The translations under genes and the position numbers were made by a program. Shown one piece after another: positions 26,878 through 36,417 of a stretch of 64,000 bases of DNA. This stretch comes from Palleronia sp. LCG004. GTDB taxonomy: Bacteria; Pseudomonadota; Alphaproteobacteria; Rhodobacterales; Rhodobacteraceae. Each line of letters starts with the position of its first letter. Position 1 is the first letter of the stretch. The notes below the pieces were generated by a model. It did no database searches, was not told where the DNA came from, and worked only from the letters and a program-made list of their open reading frames with translations. The stretch is from positions 2,867,001-2,931,000 of the forward strand of contig NZ_CP136759.1 of the NCBI RefSeq assembly GCF_032931615.1, given 5' to 3'.

Positions 26878-27648
26878 TCACGCCATGACGGACAGGATCT
26901 CCGCATGAAGCGCCGGATTGGCGGCCAGCACGCCCGTGCTGCACCGCTCGGCCGAGTTGAAGCTGAGCGGTTCGCCATGCCGGTCGGTCACGAGCGCTCC
27001 CGCCTCGGCCGCGATCAATGCGCCCGCCGCGATGTCCCATTCCCAGGCCTGCCGGAAGGTCGCCATCACGTCGAACCGACCCTGCGCCACGACTGCCAGC
27101 CGATAGGCCATCGACGGGCGGTAATGGCGCGCGAAATCCGGTACCGCGCCGCGCCAGTTCCGCTCGGCATAGGTCGCCTTGGAGGTGATCATCCGCGCGC
27201 CTGACACCTCATCCTGCCGCGTGACGGTGATCGGCGTGCCGTTGAGCGCTGCGCCCTGTCCCAGCGCGGCGGTATAGGTCAGCCCCTTGGCCGGCATGTG
27301 GATGACGCCCGCGGTCAGTCGCCCGGCCTCGGCCACGGCGAGGCTCACCGCCCAGGTTTCGTGCCCCTCGAGATAGGCGCGCGTCCCGTCGATCGGATCG
27401 AGGATGAAGCATCGCTCCCGGTCCATCCGGGCAAGATCGTCCTCGGCCTCCTCGCTGAGCCAGCCGTAATCCGGCCGCGCATGAAGCAGCGCCGCGCGCA
27501 GGGCACCGTCCACGGCAAGGTCGGCCTCGCTCACCGGGCTGCCGTCGGGCTTGGCTCTCGTCTCGGGGTCGCGCCGCCAGTACGACATCGCGATCTGCCC
27601 GCCCGCGAGGCTCGCATCGATGAGAAGGGCGAGGTCAGTCGCCGGCAA
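26878..27648 (-). CDS. cysQ: Inositol-monophosphatase-family phosphatase, CysQ-like
   Basis: 256 residues. Lithium-sensitive phosphatase fold: WLSEEAEDD, metal site FILDPIDGTRAYLEGHETWAVSLA (about 82-105), and AWEWDIAAGALIAAEAGALVTD near the C-terminus. The DPIDGTRAY form fits 3'(2'),5'-bisphosphate nucleotidases (CysQ), which hydrolyse PAP from sulfate assimilation; histidinol phosphatase is a less likely alternative. It overlaps the end of pmbA by 14 bases in the same direction. Confidence 0.82.
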   Translation of the reverse strand: MPATDLALLIDASLAGGQIAMSYWRRDPETRAKPDGSPVSEADLAVDGALRAALLHARPDYGWLSEEAEDDLARMDRERCFILDPIDGTRAYLEGHETWAVSLAVAEAGRLTAGVIHMPAKGLTYTAALGQGAALNGTPITVTRQDEVSGARMITSKATYAERNWRGAVPDFARHYRPSMAYRLAVVAQGRFDVMATFRQAWEWDIAAGALIAAEAGALVTDRHGEPLSFNSAERCSTGVLAANPALHAEILSVMA

Positions 27649-28981
27649 GGGTCAGACCCTCGACCAGGAGCGAGGGCACCACGCGGCTCAGATGCGTGCG
27701 GGCATCGTTGGCGGGCCGGACCCGCGGCAGCATCTCGCGCAGGTTGCCCGCCAGCGTGATGCCGGTCACGGGATAGGCGATCTCGCCCCCCTCGATCCAG
27801 AACCCCGAGGCCCCGCGCGAATAATCGCCCGTATTGGGGTTGATCGTCGATCCGATCAGCGACGTGACGAGCAGCCCCGTCCCGATCTCGGCCATGAGCT
27901 CGGCGCGCGAGGCGTCGCCCTGGGTCATCGACAGGTTCGTCACCCCCGGCTGTGGCGGCGAGGACGGCCCCCGCGCCGCGTTGGCCGTTGAGGAAAGCCT
28001 AAGCTTGCGCGCGCTCGCGAGGTCCAGCGTCCAGCTTTGCAGGATGCCGTCCTCGACGATCGCGCGCCGCGCGGTGGCGAGCCCTTCGGCGTCGAAGGGC
28101 CGCGAGCCCGAGATCCGCACCCGGTGCGGGTCCTCGATCAGGTCGATGCCCTTCGGCAGGACCTGCGCGCCCATCAAGTCGCGTGCCCAGCTCGATCCGC
28201 GGGCGATGGCGCTGCCGTTGATCGCCATGACGAGGTGCCCGATCAGCCCCGAGGATACGCGCTCGTCGTAGATGACGGGATAGGCCCCCGTCTTGGCCCG
28301 GCGCGGGTTCTGCAGCGCCGCTGCGCGTTCGCCCGCGATGCGTCCGATCTCGGCCGGGTCGGGCAGGTCGTCGCGAAAGATCCGCCCCTCGCCGTGGTAA
28401 TCGCGCTCCATCCCCGTTCCGGAACCGCTGATCGCGACGGCCGACAGGCTGCTGGAGCTGCGCGAATAGCCGCCCGAAAAGCCGTTCGTCGCGGCCAGAT
28501 GCACGTCGCGATAGCCGTAGGCGGCCGAGCTTGCCTGCACCTGGCTGACGCCCTCGACGCTTGCCGCCGCGGCCTCCATCGCGAGGGCCGCGTCCTGCAG
28601 CTCAGAGGGGGCCGGTTCGGGGCGCGGGTCGATGAGTTCGAGCGCCGAAGCATCGCGGTCCCGCGCCAGATCGTCCGGATCGGCGAGGCCCACGCCCGGA
28701 TCCTCGGGTGCCTCGCGCGCCATGGCGACCGCGCGGGCGGCCATCTCGGCCATCGTCCCGGGCGTGAGATCCGAGGCCGAGACGCAGGCCTGCCGCCGTC
28801 CCATCAGGACGCGTAGCCCGATCTCGGTCCCCTCGGCGCGTTCGGCCTGTTCGAGCGCGCCCGCCCTGACGTCGATCGAGATCGACGTGTCGCGGATCGC
28901 GATCGCGTCGGCGGCCTCGGCCCCGGCCTTCGTTGCCGCGTCGAGGAGGTCGCGGGTGAGGCGGGAGAGATCGTCGGGCAT
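27635..28981 (-). CDS. pmbA: TldD/PmbA-family metalloprotease-related protein
   Basis: 448 residues. PmbA/TldE pairs with TldD to process peptides such as microcin B17 and CcdA. Visible blocks: GTEIGLRVLMGRRQACVSASDLTPG, YPVIYDERVSSGLIGHLVMAINGSAIARGSSW, and ASGFWIEGGEIAYPVTGITLAGNLREML at the C-terminus. This partner lacks the HExxH metal motif, as expected for PmbA; TldD is not in the window. ATG 28981 (MPDDLSRLTRDLLD) matches family N-termini; the frame continues upstream without similarity. Confidence 0.92.
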   Translation of the reverse strand: MPDDLSRLTRDLLDAATKAGAEAADAIAIRDTSISIDVRAGALEQAERAEGTEIGLRVLMGRRQACVSASDLTPGTMAEMAARAVAMAREAPEDPGVGLADPDDLARDRDASALELIDPRPEPAPSELQDAALAMEAAAASVEGVSQVQASSAAYGYRDVHLAATNGFSGGYSRSSSSLSAVAISGSGTGMERDYHGEGRIFRDDLPDPAEIGRIAGERAAALQNPRRAKTGAYPVIYDERVSSGLIGHLVMAINGSAIARGSSWARDLMGAQVLPKGIDLIEDPHRVRISGSRPFDAEGLATARRAIVEDGILQSWTLDLASARKLRLSSTANAARGPSSPPQPGVTNLSMTQGDASRAELMAEIGTGLLVTSLIGSTINPNTGDYSRGASGFWIEGGEIAYPVTGITLAGNLREMLPRVRPANDARTHLSRVVPSLLVEGLTLAGD

Positions 28982-29204
28982 CGGGGCATTCCTTGAGGGG
29001 GAGGGCCTTGGAAAAGGCGCGCGTCGCCTGTCGCACCTAGGTCGCGACCGGCACGCTCGCAAGGTTCGGGATGCCGCGGGGTGGCGCGGCGGGGTCCGGT
29101 CGCGCGGTCGGAGGGATCTTGCCGGACGAGGGGCGATGCGGTCCATGCCCTTGACCGGGGCGCAACGACCACTAGGCTTCGCGCGGATCAACGGAGCCTT
29201 CCAA

Positions 29205-29450
29205 ATGACCCAGCGCCTGCACCTCGTCTTCGGCGGCGAACTCGTCGACCCGTCGCAAAACGCCTTCAAGAACGTCGACGACATCCACATCGTCGGCATG
29301 TTTCCCGATTACGCGAGCGCCTACAACGCATGGAAGACCCATGCGCAGCGCACGGTCGACAACGCCCACATGCGGTACTTCATCGCGCATATCCATCGCC
29401 TGCGCGACGAGGAACAGGCGGCGTCCCCGACCGAGGAACTCGGCGGCTAG
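29205..29450 (+). CDS. DUF4170 protein
   Basis: 81 residues, cytosolic. LHLVFGGELVDPSQNAFKNVDDIHIVGMFPDYASAYNAWKTHAQRTVDNAHMRYFIAHIHRL is the DUF4170 domain, a small alphaproteobacterial family with no known activity. It precedes the waaA-like and lpxK genes in the same orientation, a conserved-looking context that suggests a link to lipid A/Kdo assembly. ATG 29205 has GGAG 8 bases upstream. Confidence 0.85.
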   Translation: MTQRLHLVFGGELVDPSQNAFKNVDDIHIVGMFPDYASAYNAWKTHAQRTVDNAHMRYFIAHIHRLRDEEQAASPTEELGG

Positions 29451-29469
29451 GCAGGGTGCGCGTCGGAAC

Positions 29470-30633
29470 ATGGCGTTCTCGCTCAGCATGCTGCGCCACC
29501 GCATGGGCGCACGTCGCGAGCGGATGGTCCCCCCGGGGGACGTGCCCCCGCGCGGCGAGGGACCTCTGCTCTGGGTGCATTTCTGCCCCGGCGCGGGCGG
29601 CGAGGGCACCGCGCTCGTCGTCAGGGATCTCGTGGCCGAACGGAAGGATCTCATCGTGATCGCGAGCGGCGAGGCCGACGGCGTCGAGGACATCGCGATG
29701 CGGGTGCAATCCCCGCCCGAGACGCGGAGCGCGACGCGCGCGTTTCTCAACCTCTGGGATCCCGACGCCATCGTCTTTTCCGGCCCCGATCCGCATCCCG
29801 TGCTGTGGCTTGCCGCGCAGTCGCGCGGCATCCCCCTCGTCGCGGTCGAGGCCGATCCCGCGCGCCATCCGATCGCGCTGGTCCGGCCGCTCGCTCAGTT
29901 CGACTTCGTCCATGCCCGCGCGCCGGATGCGCGGCTGTCGGGCCGGGTTCATGCGCTGGTCCCGCTCGCCGCGACGCCACCGCCGCCCGCCGCCATCGAG
30001 AGCGACCTCGAGGAGATGTCGGAGGTTTTGGCCACCCGTCCCGTCTGGCTCGCCGCCGAGGTGCCCGGCGAGGAGATCGAGACCGTGCTGGAGGCGCAGA
30101 CCCATGCCGCGAAGCTGTCGCACAGGCTGCTCCTGATCCTCGAGCTCGCCGAACCGGAAATCGCTCCGGCCCTGGTCGATCGTCTGCGCGAAGAGGGGCG
30201 CGAGGTCGCGCTGCGATCGCAGGGCGACAATCTGGAGCCCGATACCGAGATCCTGATCGCGGACGAAAGGGGCGAGATCGGCCTCTGGGCGCGGCTCGCC
30301 TCTCTCACCTATCTGGGCGGATCGCTGGGGCAGGGGGCGTTCTGCGACCCGATGATCCCCGCGGCGCTCGGCTCCGTCGTTCTGCACGGGCCCGCGCCCG
30401 GGGCATGGGGCGAGCCGCTCGACGCGCTCGACCGGACGAACGGGGCCTGCCGGATCGCGGATGGCGGCGCGCTGGGCCCCATGGTCGAGACCTGCCTCGC
30501 GCCCGACCTCGCGGCCGAGATCGCGCACGAGGCCTGGGACATCGCGACCCGCGGTGCCGAGGCCAGCAACCTGACGCTCGCCGCGCTCGGGCAGGCGCTC
30601 GACCGGGCGGCCACCCGCAGGGCGGCGCACTGA
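29470..30633 (+). CDS. Kdo-transferase-like (WaaA/KdtA family) glycosyltransferase, diverged
   Basis: 387 residues, somewhat shorter than E. coli WaaA (425). Position between a DUF4170 gene and lpxK, and the N-terminal glycosyltransferase-N domain ([22 protein letters not shown]), point to 3-deoxy-D-manno-octulosonate transferase. The family's C-terminal GGHN...EPAA signature reads [22 protein letters not shown] here, so the usual His, Asn and Glu are missing. Either a diverged Kdo transferase or a paralogue with altered function. The stop overlaps the lpxK start by one base (TGATG). Confidence 0.7.
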   Translation: MAFSLSMLRHRMGARRERMVPPGDVPPRGEGPLLWVHFCPGAGGEGTALVVRDLVAERKDLIVIASGEADGVEDIAMRVQSPPETRSATRAFLNLWDPDAIVFSGPDPHPVLWLAAQSRGIPLVAVEADPARHPIALVRPLAQFDFVHARAPDARLSGRVHALVPLAATPPPPAAIESDLEEMSEVLATRPVWLAAEVPGEEIETVLEAQTHAAKLSHRLLLILELAEPEIAPALVDRLREEGREVALRSQGDNLEPDTEILIADERGEIGLWARLASLTYLGGSLGQGAFCDPMIPAALGSVVLHGPAPGAWGEPLDALDRTNGACRIADGGALGPMVETCLAPDLAAEIAHEAWDIATRGAEASNLTLAALGQALDRAATRRAAH

Positions 30634-31661
30634 TGCGCCCGCCGGGATTCTGGAGCACCTCGCAGGTCGGCTGGCGGGCGCGGAGCCTCAAGCCGCTCTC
30701 GGCGCTCTATGCGCGGGCGACGGCGCGGCGCGTGGCGCGGCCGGGCGAGCGGGTGGGCGTTCCGGTGATCTGCGTCGGCAACCTCAACGCGGGCGGGACC
30801 GGCAAGACGCCGACCGCCATGGCGATCCTGCAACGCCTGAACGATCGCGGATGGACGCCGCATCTGGTGTCGCGCGGCTATGGCGGAACGCAGACCGATA
30901 CGATGCGCGTCGATCCCACGCGCCACGATGCCGGCCGGGTGGGCGACGAACCGCTGCTCCTCGCGGCCTTCGCGCCGGTCTGGGTCGGCCGGGACAGGGC
31001 GGCCTCGGCCCGGCAGGCGGTCGCGGCGGGCGCGGATGTGATCGTGATGGATGACGGGTTCCAGAACCCGTCGCTGGTGAAGGACCTGTCGATCCTCGTG
31101 GTCGATGCGGCGGTGGGGTTCGGCAATGGCCGGGTGATCCCGGCGGGGCCGCTGCGCGAGCCGGTCGAGGTGGGCCTTGCCCGTGCGGATCTGGTGCTGT
31201 CGATCGGCCCGCATGCCGCGCAGGAACAGTTCACGAGGGCCTGGGGCGGGCACATAACGGTCCCGAAGATCGAGGGGGCGCTGAAGCCGCTCGTCACGGG
31301 GATGGACTGGACCGGCTTTCGCGCGCTGGCCTTCGCCGGGATCGGCCGGCCCGAGAAGTTCTTCGAGACCCTGCGCGAGTTGGGGGCGGATCTGGTCCGT
31401 CCCGAGGCGCTCGACGATCATCAGGCGCTGACGCCCGCGTTGATGATGCGGCTCGAGCGGGAGGCACGCGCACGGGGCGCGCAGCTCGTCACGACGGAAA
31501 AGGATGCGGTGCGCCTCGCCCCCGAGATGCGGGCCAAGGTGCTGACGCTGCCGGTGCGGCTGGAGCTTGCCGATCCCGCGCCGCTCGACGCGGCGCTGGA
31601 CCGGCTGGCGCGCGATCAGTCCGAGAGGCGTTCGTCCAGCAGCTCGGAGAAGTCGGCGTAG
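30633..31661 (+). CDS. lpxK: Tetraacyldisaccharide 4'-kinase
   Basis: 342 residues. Phosphorylates the lipid A precursor at the 4' position, at the inner membrane. P-loop [18 protein letters not shown] (about 48-65), [18 protein letters not shown], and [25 protein letters not shown] are diagnostic. The serine-rich C-terminal tail ([13 protein letters not shown]) is encoded where the gene runs 46 bases into the 3' end of the convergent DsbA-like gene and is unlikely to be functional. Confidence 0.96.
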   Translation: MRPPGFWSTSQVGWRARSLKPLSALYARATARRVARPGERVGVPVICVGNLNAGGTGKTPTAMAILQRLNDRGWTPHLVSRGYGGTQTDTMRVDPTRHDAGRVGDEPLLLAAFAPVWVGRDRAASARQAVAAGADVIVMDDGFQNPSLVKDLSILVVDAAVGFGNGRVIPAGPLREPVEVGLARADLVLSIGPHAAQEQFTRAWGGHITVPKIEGALKPLVTGMDWTGFRALAFAGIGRPEKFFETLRELGADLVRPEALDDHQALTPALMMRLEREARARGAQLVTTEKDAVRLAPEMRAKVLTLPVRLELADPAPLDAALDRLARDQSERRSSSSSEKSA

Positions 31662-32284
31662 TTCATGTTGCCGAACTGCTCGCCGTTGATGATGAAGGAC
31701 GGCGTGGAGCGGATGTCGTCCTCGGCCGCGTTCTGCTCGAAGCTCGCGAAGAGGGCCTGCGCCTTGTCGGCGTCGCTGAGGCATTCCTGCACCTGATCGG
31801 GGCTGAGGCCCGCCGTCACTCCGAGCTTGCGCAGGTTGTCGGCGATGGTCGCGGGATCGCTGCTCGACAGCCAGTCGGACTGACGCTCGTAGATCATGTC
31901 GACGATCGGGAAATAGCGATCCGGCCCCGCGCAGCGCGCGATGAGGCTGGCCCAGAGGCCGGGACGGTCGAAATAGACCTCGCGGTAGACGAAGTTGATC
32001 TTGCCCTCGTCGATGTAGTTGGCCTTGAGCTCGTCGAAGACGCTGTCGTGGAAGGTCCGGCAATGCGGGCAGGTGAAGGAGGCGTATTCGACGACCGTGA
32101 CCTCGGCGTCGGGATTGCCGATCTGCATCTCCTCGACGAGCGAGAGGTCGGGTGCCTCGGAGCTTTCCTGCGCCTCAGCCGCGAAGGGTGTCATGCCGGG
32201 GGTCTGGCCTTGCCCGGCGGCGAGATACCAGCCGCCGGCGGCGACGATTGCGATGGCCGCGACGGCGGGGACGATCTTGTTCAT
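31616..32284 (-). CDS. DsbA-family thiol:disulfide protein
   Basis: 222 residues. Signal/anchor [24 protein letters not shown], then a thioredoxin-like DsbA_4 domain with active site [16 protein letters not shown], and [20 protein letters not shown] with the cis-Pro typical of the fold. Periplasmic; oxidises or isomerises disulfides of exported proteins, possibly including c-type cytochrome precursors. GAGGAG lies 7 bases before ATG 32284. The DUF721 gene is 10 bases upstream in the same direction. Confidence 0.9.
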   Translation of the reverse strand: MNKIVPAVAAIAIVAAGGWYLAAGQGQTPGMTPFAAEAQESSEAPDLSLVEEMQIGNPDAEVTVVEYASFTCPHCRTFHDSVFDELKANYIDEGKINFVYREVYFDRPGLWASLIARCAGPDRYFPIVDMIYERQSDWLSSSDPATIADNLRKLGVTAGLSPDQVQECLSDADKAQALFASFEQNAAEDDIRSTPSFIINGEQFGNMNYADFSELLDERLSD

Positions 32285-32294
32285 CGGGGTCTCC

Positions 32295-32810
32295 TCAGGA
32301 AGATTTCGGGTGTCCGAGCACGTTCGCGCCGAGCCGTTCGAGGGCCGCGCGAAGGTCGGGATCGGTGACGGGGGCCGCGTTCCGGCGGGCGGCCTCGGTA
32401 ATGGCGGGGTCGGCCTTGGGCTGCGGTTTCGGCGCATGGCCGAACTGCGCGGCCCCTTCGGCAAAGCCCGTGGGCGCGGTCTGCGTGATGCGGATCCTGG
32501 CGATGGCCTGATAGCCGTAGCAGGCGTTGACGCGTTCGCGCAGGCGGTCCTTCTGCATTTCGAGCATGGGGGCCTGCGCGCCGGTGGTGAGAACGGTGAG
32601 CGTCGCGCCGAGGCCCGAGCGCGCATGGGTCACGTTGACGGGGCGCGCGATGGCGGCCATGTCGGGGCCGACGATCTCGGCCCAGCGGGTCAGGATCCGG
32701 CTGGTCGCGAAGCCGCGGCTTTCGCCGGCCTTGCGGATCTGCCGCTCCACCAGCGTCGAGGTGCGCTGGAAGCCTTTGCCGGTGGGACGTCTGGGCGGTT
32801 TCTGGACCAT
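32295..32810 (-). CDS. DUF721 (DciA-like) protein
   Basis: 171 residues. GFQRTSTLVERQIRKAGESRGFATSRILTRWAEIVGPDMAAIARPVNV is the DUF721 domain shared with DciA, the replicative helicase loader/operator of many bacteria that lack DnaC. C-terminal half (from about 115) is variable. ATG 32810; divergent from mutY across 62 bases. Confidence 0.85.
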   Translation of the reverse strand: MVQKPPRRPTGKGFQRTSTLVERQIRKAGESRGFATSRILTRWAEIVGPDMAAIARPVNVTHARSGLGATLTVLTTGAQAPMLEMQKDRLRERVNACYGYQAIARIRITQTAPTGFAEGAAQFGHAPKPQPKADPAITEAARRNAAPVTDPDLRAALERLGANVLGHPKSS

Positions 32811-32872
32811 GGGGTCTATCTACGGGTGCGCGCGCGAGCGGGCCAGCCGTTTTGGCGGAAGGAGGCTAAAAA

Positions 32873-33925
32873 TTGCGTGACGACGAACTGACCCGCGCGC
32901 TTCTCGACTGGTACGACATCCATGCGCGCGCGATGCCCTGGCGGGCGGGGCCGGCGGCACGAGCGACGGGCGAGCGGCCGGATCCCTATCGCGTGTGGCT
33001 GTCGGAGGTGATGCTGCAGCAGACGACCGTTGCCGCCGTGAAGGGCCATTTCGCCCGCTTCACCGAGCGCTGGCCGCGGGTCGAGGATCTGGCCGCGGCC
33101 GAGGATGCGGAAGTGATGGCCGCCTGGGCGGGGCTTGGATATTACGCGCGGGCGCGGAACCTGCTGAAATGCGCGCGCGTCGTGGCGGAGGCGCATGGCG
33201 GGCGGTTTCCCGACACGCGCGAGGGGCTGATCGCGCTGCCGGGCATCGGGCCCTATACCGCCGCCGCGATCGCCGCGATCGCCTTCGACCGGGCGGAGGT
33301 CGTCGTCGACGGCAACGTGGAGCGGGTGATGGCGCGGCTTCACGACGTGCGCGATCCGCTGCCCGGGGCCAAGGGCCGCCTGACCGAACTTGCCGCGCGC
33401 ACGACGCCGGAGGCGCGGCCCGGCGATTACGCGCAGGCGGTGATGGATCTGGGGGCCACGATCTGCACGCCCCGAAGCCCCGCCTGCGGGATCTGCCCAT
33501 GGCGCGCACCCTGCGCCGCGAGGGAGGCGGGAGTCGCGGCCGAACTGCCCGCGAAGACGCCCAAGGCCGCGAAGCCCGTGCGGCAGGGGGTCGCCTATCT
33601 CGCGCGGCGGGGTGACGGCGCGTGGCTTCTGGAGGTGCGCGAGGCGCGGGGGCTGCTGGGCGGAATGCTGGGCTGGCCCGGCAGCGGCTGGGCGGAGGAG
33701 GTGCCGGAGCACACGCCCCCCGTCGAAGCCGACTGGCGCGCGCTGCCGGCGGAGGTGCGCCACACATTCACGCATTTCCACCTGCGCCTGAAGCTGATGG
33801 TGGCCGAGGTCGGCGATGCCGTGCCCGGTCGCGGCAGCTTCGTGCCGCTTGACCGGTTCCGCCCCGCCGACCTGCCGACGCTGATGCGCAAGGCCTACGA
33901 CCTTGCGCGCGCCGAGTGGCCCTAG
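32873..33925 (+). CDS. mutY: Adenine DNA glycosylase MutY
   Basis: Removes A mispaired with 8-oxoG. 350 residues, TTG start with GGAAGGAGG ten bases upstream. N-terminal catalytic domain with VMLQQTTVAAVKGHF, helix-hairpin-helix LPGIGPYTAAAIAAIAF and catalytic Asp in EVVVDGNVERV; [4Fe-4S] cysteines in CTPRSPACGICPWRAPC; C-terminal NUDIX-like domain with HTFTHFHLRLKL recognising 8-oxoG. Ends overlap the convergent reductase gene by 4 bases. Confidence 0.96.
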   Translation: MRDDELTRALLDWYDIHARAMPWRAGPAARATGERPDPYRVWLSEVMLQQTTVAAVKGHFARFTERWPRVEDLAAAEDAEVMAAWAGLGYYARARNLLKCARVVAEAHGGRFPDTREGLIALPGIGPYTAAAIAAIAFDRAEVVVDGNVERVMARLHDVRDPLPGAKGRLTELAARTTPEARPGDYAQAVMDLGATICTPRSPACGICPWRAPCAAREAGVAAELPAKTPKAAKPVRQGVAYLARRGDGAWLLEVREARGLLGGMLGWPGSGWAEEVPEHTPPVEADWRALPAEVRHTFTHFHLRLKLMVAEVGDAVPGRGSFVPLDRFRPADLPTLMRKAYDLARAEWP

Positions 33926-34956
33926 GGGTCGGGCCCGACCCTGACGAGCGTCTTGCCGAAATTGTCGCCCGCGAGCATCCCGACGAAGGCCTTGGGCGCA
34001 TTCTCGAGCCCGTCGGTCACGCTTTCGCGGTAGGTGATCGTGCCGTCCGCGACCATCGGCGCGACCTCGTCGAGGAAGGTCGGGAAACGATCCCAGTGAT
34101 CGAAGATGATGAACCCCTCGGCGCGCAGCTTGCGTGTCAGCAGGTTGCGCCAGATCGTGGGCCCGGAGATCGCGTCCTCGAGGTTTTCGCCGGCATACCA
34201 GGCGACCATGCCGCAGATGGCGATGCGGCCGTGATCGTTCATGTTGGGAACGACGCCCGCGAGTGTCTTGCCGCCGACATTCTCGAAATAGAGATCGACG
34301 CCGTTCGGTGCGGCCTCGCCGATGGCCCTGGCCATCGCTTCTCCATCCGCGTGGGCGTGGTGGTCGATGCAGGTGTCGTAGCCCAGGTTACCGGTCGCAT
34401 GGGCGCATTTCTCGGGCCCGCCGGCGACGCCCACGACCCTGAGGCCCCTTGCATGGGCGAGCTGTCCCGCGACCGATCCCACCGCACCGGTCGCGGCCGA
34501 GATGACGATCGTCTGTCCCTTCTTCGCCTCGAGGATGCGGGTAAGGCCGGTCCAGGCGGTCATGCCGGGCATTCCGAGGATGCCGAGCGCCGTCTGCAGC
34601 GGCGCGCGGGTCGGGTCGAGCTTGCGCAACTCGTCGCCCTTCATCACGGCGCGGTCGGTCCAGCCTGTCATGCCGGTCGCGATGTCGCCGGGGGCGAAGC
34701 CGTCGTGGTTGGAGGCGATCACCTCGCCCACGGTCTGACCCGTCATCGTCTCGTCGATGGCGACGGGGGTGGCGTAGGATTTCGCGTCGCTCATCCGGCC
34801 GCGCATGTAGGGGTCGAGCGAGAGCCAGATCGTGCGGAGCAGCACCTCGCCCGGGCCCGGTTCGGGCAGGTCGAAGCTTTCGTGGCGCAGATGGTCCGTC
34901 GTCGCACGGCCTTCGGGGCGCGCGGCGAGAACCACGCGATGGGCGGTGTCGGTCAT
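33922..34956 (-). CDS. NADP-dependent oxidoreductase (CurA/leukotriene-B4-dehydrogenase type)
   Basis: 344-residue zinc-independent medium-chain reductase. LSLDPYMRGRMSDAKSY, TAWTGLTRILEAKKGQTIVISAATGAVGSVAGQLAHARGLRVVG (NADPH site) and GVDLYFENVGGKTL are hallmarks of the MDR family that reduces activated double bonds, such as E. coli CurA. AAGGA lies eight bases before ATG 34956. It sits just downstream of ppsR in the same direction but has no evident role in photosynthesis. Confidence 0.9.
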   Translation of the reverse strand: MTDTAHRVVLAARPEGRATTDHLRHESFDLPEPGPGEVLLRTIWLSLDPYMRGRMSDAKSYATPVAIDETMTGQTVGEVIASNHDGFAPGDIATGMTGWTDRAVMKGDELRKLDPTRAPLQTALGILGMPGMTAWTGLTRILEAKKGQTIVISAATGAVGSVAGQLAHARGLRVVGVAGGPEKCAHATGNLGYDTCIDHHAHADGEAMARAIGEAAPNGVDLYFENVGGKTLAGVVPNMNDHGRIAICGMVAWYAGENLEDAISGPTIWRNLLTRKLRAEGFIIFDHWDRFPTFLDEVAPMVADGTITYRESVTDGLENAPKAFVGMLAGDNFGKTLVRVGPDP

Positions 34957-34970
34957 CGGGAGTCCTTCCT

Positions 34971-36386
34971 TCAGTCGTCGTTTCGGGCCAGCAGCCCGTA
35001 CTTCCGCAGCTTCACGTAGAGGCTCTGACGGGAAAGTCCCAGCATCTCGGCCGCGGCGACGCGATTGTTGGAGGTAAGCTCCACCGCCGTCTCGATACAC
35101 ATCTTCTCGATCACGTCGCTGGTCTCGCCCACGAGTTCCTTGAGCGAGGCCGTGCCGACGAGCGCGCGGATCGATTCCATCGTGTCGTCGTCGACGCCGC
35201 CCTGCGCCGGGCGCGTGCCGTCGGGCAGCCGCGCGTCGCGCAGCACGTAGCCCAGTGCCGGGTGCTGACCGTCGGCGAGATAGGTGACCGAGATGCCCAC
35301 CGCCCGCTCGCCACCGCCCGCGGTGACGATCCGCGTGGAGTAGAGGCGCATCTGGCCGTTGCGCACGGCCGTGTCGGACATGAGCCTCAGATCGACCTCG
35401 CCCCGCGCGAGAAAATCGGAGAGCGAGCGGCCCTTCACGTCCTCGGGGCCTTCGAGATCGGCGAGGTCGAGGAAGCCGTCGTTGACCGACAGGATCTGGC
35501 CTGCGCGATCGGTGAAGACGATGCCGTCGGGGCAGGCATCGTGGAGCCGCGACAGCCGGTCGCCCATGGGGCCGTCCGTCTGCATGTCCTGCTCGGCGCG
35601 GTCGAGGCGGCAGATCAGCATCCGCTCGCCCGAGGCGCGGAACAGCGTGACGCGGATGTCGAGCGTGCCGCCCGTGCGCCGCGCGACGAGCTGCGTGGCC
35701 CCGCCCCCCTCGGCCCGGCCGGCCTGCGCGAGATGGTCAATCACGCCTGCATCGCCCGCGCCCGTAAGTTCGCCCCCGAAGGACATGCCGCGCAGCCCCT
35801 CGACCGATCCACCGAGGAGCCGCGCCGCGCGGGCGTTGAGCTCGACGATGCGGCCGGAGGCCATCGAGACGTAGATGGCCGCGTCGCGGGTGATGTCGAG
35901 CAGGACCCTGAGCCGCGTCGCCACCTCGCGATTGGCTTCGTAATCGCGCTCGAGCGCGAGCTGTGCCTCGACGAGCTGCTGCTGCATCTCGGCGATGGGG
36001 CGCAGGTCGCGGCCCAGCAGGATGATCGACCCGTCGGGTCCGAGCCTCTGGACACCGTAGCGGATCGGGAATTCGCGTCCGTCGCCGAGGCGGTGGTTGA
36101 GCTCGATCGGGCGGACGGTCTCGTTCCTGCCGGCGAACTCGGCCAGACGCGCGTCGAGCTTGCGAACCGATTCGGAGGTCAGCGTCTCGCGGATGTCGCG
36201 GCCCTGCCAGTCGTCGAGATCGCCGAATCCCTGAAGGTCGGGATTGACGAGAACCGACTGCACCTGCCCCATGTCGCTGATGACGATGGAGATGTCGGCC
36301 GCCCGCGCGACGATCGACGAGAGGAGTTCGGGCGCCACGAGCGGCATCGCGCCCTGTGGCCAGTCCCTTGCACCGCGCGAGGTCAT
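34971..36386 (-). CDS. ppsR: Photosynthesis gene repressor PpsR/CrtJ
   Basis: 471 residues (464 in R. sphaeroides). Three PAS-like segments (about 20-135, 155-265 and 275-385) with the linker helix RDLRPIAEMQQQLVEAQLALERDYEANREVATRLRVLLD, then a Fis-type helix-turn-helix, SNNRVAAAEMLGLSRQSLYVKLRKYGL (439-464). Cys259 (ERMLICRLD) and Cys430 (KMCIETA) match the two redox cysteines of PpsR/CrtJ. Represses bch, crt and puc/puh genes under oxygen by binding TGT-N12-ACA. An alternative start at 36347 is possible. Follows ppaA by 31 bases. Confidence 0.96.
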   Translation of the reverse strand: MTSRGARDWPQGAMPLVAPELLSSIVARAADISIVISDMGQVQSVLVNPDLQGFGDLDDWQGRDIRETLTSESVRKLDARLAEFAGRNETVRPIELNHRLGDGREFPIRYGVQRLGPDGSIILLGRDLRPIAEMQQQLVEAQLALERDYEANREVATRLRVLLDITRDAAIYVSMASGRIVELNARAARLLGGSVEGLRGMSFGGELTGAGDAGVIDHLAQAGRAEGGGATQLVARRTGGTLDIRVTLFRASGERMLICRLDRAEQDMQTDGPMGDRLSRLHDACPDGIVFTDRAGQILSVNDGFLDLADLEGPEDVKGRSLSDFLARGEVDLRLMSDTAVRNGQMRLYSTRIVTAGGGERAVGISVTYLADGQHPALGYVLRDARLPDGTRPAQGGVDDDTMESIRALVGTASLKELVGETSDVIEKMCIETAVELTSNNRVAAAEMLGLSRQSLYVKLRKYGLLARNDD

Positions 36387-36417
36387 CGGCGCGGCGCCCG
36401 TTGCGACAGGACACGGA

